Source of the DNA: Nocardioides marmoriginsengisoli
GTDB taxonomy: Bacteria > Actinomycetota > Actinomycetes > Propionibacteriales > Nocardioidaceae
DNA: 64,000 nucleotides
Direction of reading: 5' to 3'
Assembly: GCF_003725695.1 (NCBI RefSeq)
Contig: NZ_RJSE01000007.1
Coordinates: 410,484-474,483, forward strand
This document shows positions 61,180 to 64,000 of the stretch, one piece after another (position 1 is the first letter of the stretch; the number at the start of each line of letters is the position of its first letter). A program made the position numbers and the translations under genes. The notes beneath the pieces were generated by a model. That model did not search any database. It was given only the letters and a program-made list of their open reading frames with translations, and had not been told where the DNA came from.

Positions 61180-62856
61180 GTGACCAACACTGCACCCAGC
61201 ACCAGTGCCCGCCAGACCCGGTGGGTGTCCTTCGTGGGCGCCGGACCCGGCGACCCCGACCTGCTCACCGTGCGCGCGGCCGAGCTGCTCCGGGACGCGG
61301 AGATCGTCATCACCGAGCTGCCCGAGCACGAGGCGCTCGTCCGCGGGCTGCTCGGCATCCCCGAGCCGGTCGAGGTCGAGGACGACGCGGAGACCGACGC
61401 GGTCGAGGCGGTCGGGGGTCCGCTCTTCATCGACGGCGGGTTCGGCGAGGACGGTCAGCCGCTGACCCACGCCGCCCGCGCGAAGGTCATCATCCGGCAG
61501 GCCAAGACCGGCCGCCGGGTGGTTCGGCTGATGGCCGGCGACCCGTTCCTGTACGCCTCCGGTCCCGAGGAGGCCCAGGCCTGCGCCAAGGCCGAGATCG
61601 GCTTCGAGATCGTCCCGGGCGTCTCCTCGGTCAGCGCCGTCCCGGCGTACGCCGGCATCCCGCTGACCACCAAGAACCACCGCGAGGTCACGGTGCTCTC
61701 GTGCAGCGGCGCCTCGATCGACTGGAGCAGGTACATCGACCGTCCGACGCTGGTGCTGCTCTCGGCGGTCGGCAGCATCGCCGAGATCGCCCGCGAGCTG
61801 ATCGCCGCCGGCAGGTCCCCGGAGACCCCGGTCTCGATGACCCGGACCGGCACCGTCACCACCCAGCGGACCCTGGTCTCGACGCTGGCCACGGTCGGCG
61901 TGGACGCCCGCGCGGCCCGGATGGAGGCCCCCGCGATCACCGTCGTCGGCCCGGTCGTCGACCTCCGCGAGCAGCTCTCCTGGTTCGAGAACAAGCCGCT
62001 CTTCGGCTGGCGGGTGCTGGTGCCCCGTACCAAGGAGCAGGCGGCCTCGCTGTCGATGCGGCTGCGCAGCTTCGGCTCCGAGCCGGAGGAGGTCCCGACC
62101 ATCTCGGTCGAGCCGCCGCGCAACCCGCAGCAGATGGACAAGGCCGTCCGCGGCCTGGTCGAGGGCCGCTACGAGTGGATCGCCTTCACCTCGGTGAACG
62201 CGGTCCGCGCGGTCCGGGAGAAGTTCGAGGAGTACGGGCTGGACGCGCGCGCGTTCTCCGGGCTGAAGATCGCCGCGGTCGGGGAGAAGACCGCCGCATC
62301 GCTGCTCGACTGGGGCCTGCGCGCCGACCTGGTGCCCTCCGGTGAGCAGTCCGCCCGTGGCCTGCTCGAGGACTGGCCGCCGTTCGACGAGCTGCTCGAC
62401 CCGATCAACCGGGTCTTCCTGCCGCGCGCCGACATCGCCACCGAGAACCTGGTCGCCGGCCTGATCGACCTGGGCTGGGAGGTCGACGACGTGACGGCGT
62501 ACCGGACCGTCCGGGCGGCTCCGCCGCCGGCGCCGACCCGCGAGGCGATCAAGTCCGGCAAGTTCGACGCGGTCGTCTTCACCTCGTCCTCGACGGTGCG
62601 CAACCTGGTCGGCATCGCCGGCAAGCCGCACGCCTCGACGATCATCGCCGTGATCGGGCCCGCCACCGCGAAGACGGCCGAGGAGCACGGGCTCCGGGTC
62701 GACGTCCTGGCGCCGAACCCGTCGGTCGAGGACCTCGCCGACGCGCTCGCCGACTTCGGTGCCGCTCGTCGGGCGTCGATGATCGAGGCCGGGGTCCCGG
62801 TCACCAAGCCGTCGGAGCGGCGCGCGGCCGGACGTCGCCGGGCCAGCTCGAAGTAG
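61180..62856 (+). CDS. hemD: Bifunctional uroporphyrinogen-III C-methyltransferase / synthase (CobA-HemD)
   Basis: 558 residues in two enzymes. N-terminal ~270: SAM-dependent CobA ([57 protein letters not shown]). C-terminal: HEM4 uroporphyrinogen-III synthase ([50 protein letters not shown]). Together they make uroporphyrinogen III and divert part to precorrin-2 for sirohaem/B12. The fusion is common in actinobacteria. GTG 61180 follows AGAAGG. Confidence 0.95.
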   Translation: MTNTAPSTSARQTRWVSFVGAGPGDPDLLTVRAAELLRDAEIVITELPEHEALVRGLLGIPEPVEVEDDAETDAVEAVGGPLFIDGGFGEDGQPLTHAARAKVIIRQAKTGRRVVRLMAGDPFLYASGPEEAQACAKAEIGFEIVPGVSSVSAVPAYAGIPLTTKNHREVTVLSCSGASIDWSRYIDRPTLVLLSAVGSIAEIARELIAAGRSPETPVSMTRTGTVTTQRTLVSTLATVGVDARAARMEAPAITVVGPVVDLREQLSWFENKPLFGWRVLVPRTKEQAASLSMRLRSFGSEPEEVPTISVEPPRNPQQMDKAVRGLVEGRYEWIAFTSVNAVRAVREKFEEYGLDARAFSGLKIAAVGEKTAASLLDWGLRADLVPSGEQSARGLLEDWPPFDELLDPINRVFLPRADIATENLVAGLIDLGWEVDDVTAYRTVRAAPPPAPTREAIKSGKFDAVVFTSSSTVRNLVGIAGKPHASTIIAVIGPATAKTAEEHGLRVDVLAPNPSVEDLADALADFGAARRASMIEAGVPVTKPSERRAAGRRRASSK

Positions 62857-62861
62857 CGTCC

Positions 62862-62912
62862 TCGGACGTCGAGCGGGTTCGGACGTCGAGCAGGTTCGGA
62901 CGTCGAGCTTGT
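62862..62912 (+). repeat. 3 x 17-bp tandem repeat between hemD and hemB
   Basis: Three exact-length 17-bp units TCGGACGTCGAGC(GG/AG/TT)GT at 62862, 62879 and 62896. The last continues as CGAGCTTGTCGAGACG, the complement of the actinobacterial REP word GTCTCGACAAGCTCG. Confidence 0.8.
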
Positions 62913-62938
62913 CGAGACGCGGTGAGAGGATTGAGGAC

Positions 62939-63916
62939 ATGAGCTACTACCCCGAGATCCGTCCCCGCCGGCTGCGGCGCACCCCGGCCCTGCGCCGGCT
63001 GGTCGCCGAGTCCGGGGTGGCTCCGCGCCAGCTGGTGCTGCCGTTGTTCGTCCGTGAGGGCGCGACCGAGCCGACCCCGATCTCCTCGATGCCCGGCGTC
63101 GTCCAGCACACCCGGGAGACGCTGAAGAAGACCGCGAACGAGGCGGTCGCCGCCGGGCTGGGCGGCGTGATGCTCTTCGGCATCCCGCAGTCCAAGGACG
63201 CCGTCGGCTCCGGTGCCGTCGACCCGCACGGGATCCTCAACCTGGCGATCACCGACGTCGTCGCCGAGGTCGGCGACGAGCTCACCGTGATGTCGGACCT
63301 CTGCCTCGACGAGTTCACCGACCACGGTCACTGCGGCGTGCTCGACGCCGAGGGGAACGTCGACAACGACCGCACCCTCGACGTGTACGCCGCGATGGCG
63401 ATCGCCCAGGCGGCTGCCGGCGTCGACCTGGTCGCGCCCAGCGGGATGATGGACGGTCAGGTGCGGATGATCCGCAGCGCCCTCGACGCCGAGGAGCACA
63501 CCGACATCGGGATCCTCGCGTACTCCGCCAAGTACGCCTCCGCCTTCTTCGGGCCCTTCCGCGAGGCGGTCGACTCCTCGCTCCAGGGGGACCGGCGCAC
63601 CTACCAGCAGGACCCGGCCAACCGCCTCGAGGGAGTGCGCGAGGCCAAGCTGGACGTCGCCGAAGGAGCCGACATCGTCCTGGTGAAGCCCGCCCTGGGC
63701 TACCTCGACGTCCTCGCCGCGGTGAAGGACGCGGTGGAGGTTCCCGTCGCGGCGTACAACGTCAGCGGGGAGTACTCGATGATCGAGGCGGCGGCTGCGA
63801 AGGGGTGGATCGACCGCGAGGCGGCGATCCTGGAGAGCCTGACCTCGATCCACCGGGCCGGCGCGGACATCGTCCTGACGTACTGGGCTCTGGAGGCGGC
63901 GGGGCTTCTTACGTAG
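62939..63916 (+). CDS. hemB: Delta-aminolevulinic acid dehydratase (porphobilinogen synthase)
   Basis: Condenses two aminolevulinate molecules to porphobilinogen. 325 residues. Metal site [16 protein letters not shown] keeps the first and last cysteines but has Asp where the three-cysteine zinc enzymes have the second Cys. The two catalytic lysines are in [19 protein letters not shown] and [15 protein letters not shown]. The ATG at 62939 follows GAGAGGATTGAGG; the longer frame from 62909 only covers repeat-flank sequence. It ends the operon. Confidence 0.96.
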   Translation: MSYYPEIRPRRLRRTPALRRLVAESGVAPRQLVLPLFVREGATEPTPISSMPGVVQHTRETLKKTANEAVAAGLGGVMLFGIPQSKDAVGSGAVDPHGILNLAITDVVAEVGDELTVMSDLCLDEFTDHGHCGVLDAEGNVDNDRTLDVYAAMAIAQAAAGVDLVAPSGMMDGQVRMIRSALDAEEHTDIGILAYSAKYASAFFGPFREAVDSSLQGDRRTYQQDPANRLEGVREAKLDVAEGADIVLVKPALGYLDVLAAVKDAVEVPVAAYNVSGEYSMIEAAAAKGWIDREAAILESLTSIHRAGADIVLTYWALEAAGLLT

Positions 63917-64000
63917 GGGGGTGCCTGCGGGGCTTTTTGCCCTTCGGGCTTGCGCCCTTCGGGGTGCGCCTGCGGCGGGCTCCGTGGCTGGGTTTGCGGG
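63917..64000 (+). other. Right-edge intergenic end with small hairpins
   Basis: 84 bases after hemB. GCCC-TTC-GGGC (63950-63960) and the GCGCCCTTCGGGGTGCGC that follows can fold and are preceded by CTTTTTG. This may be the operon terminator or the start of a repeat cut by the window edge. Confidence 0.3.

Overview
This window reads as chromosomal DNA from a high-GC actinobacterium, most likely a Nocardioides-like member of the Nocardioidaceae. The evidence is the very strong GC3 bias, the presence of Lsr2, ClpC, DisA and the 33-residue ribosomal protein bS22, gene orders shared with Mycobacterium and Streptomyces, and short REP-like GTCGAG repeats between genes. The genus is an inference. I see no phage, plasmid, insertion sequence, CRISPR array, rRNA or tRNA.

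Region 1 (1-1654) is the end of an osmoprotectant ABC importer: a cut permease and its binding lipoprotein. Region 2 (1657-15875) is a cell-wall teichoic-acid-type cluster. It has three large proteins pairing a GT2-like domain with a CDP-glycerol glycerophosphotransferase-type domain, a sulfotransferase-like protein, a fused cytidylyltransferase/short-chain reductase of the CDP-ribitol-forming (Bcs1-like) kind, a DUF6270 protein that appears to start at ATC, and a compact AMP-forming adenylating enzyme.

Region 3 (15997-29925) is cofactor and housekeeping: a DUF2520 dehydrogenase, panC, panD, nadB, nadC and coaX (pantothenate/CoA and NAD), lysS, lsr2, a sensor kinase/response regulator pair, a secreted lysyl-oxidase-like protein and clpC. 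Region 4 (29929-37710) holds mutY, a membrane-anchored protein, disA, radA, a LacI-type regulator, a methyltransferase, a VOC protein and a Cys-rich conserved protein.

Region 5 (37748-48684) continues with a membrane protein, ppx/gppA, a sugar isomerase, a TetR-regulated ABC exporter, proline dehydrogenase and proC, an AcuC-like deacetylase, an excisionase-type HTH protein, bS22, an NAD-dependent epimerase-like protein and an acyltransferase. Region 6 (48733-63916) has a BldN-like ECF sigma factor with a DUF5667 partner, a HAD phosphatase, a TetR regulator, a secreted Ig-repeat protein, an acyl-CoA-ligase-like enzyme, glutaredoxin, and the rex-hemA-hemC-cobA/hemD-hemB tetrapyrrole operon. From memory, regions 3-4 match the M. 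tuberculosis Rv3604c-Rv3585 block and regions 5-6 match Rv0495c-Rv0512; here the two are side by side.

The strongest unexplained signals are small. At least eleven genes lack a ribosome-binding site and have a TANNNT-like -10 box 6-8 bases before the start codon, so they are probably leaderless. In four places the upstream gene's stop codon forms part of the -10 box. A 29-bp tandem array joins two genes by a chain of 10-codon mini-ORFs with 4-base stop/start overlaps. A 3 x 77-bp array carries hairpins with compensatory base changes. Good candidate operators or promoters can be read for ClgR/SigR at clpC, TetR at the exporter, LacI autoregulation, Rex, and a BldN-type promoter in front of the DUF5667 gene.
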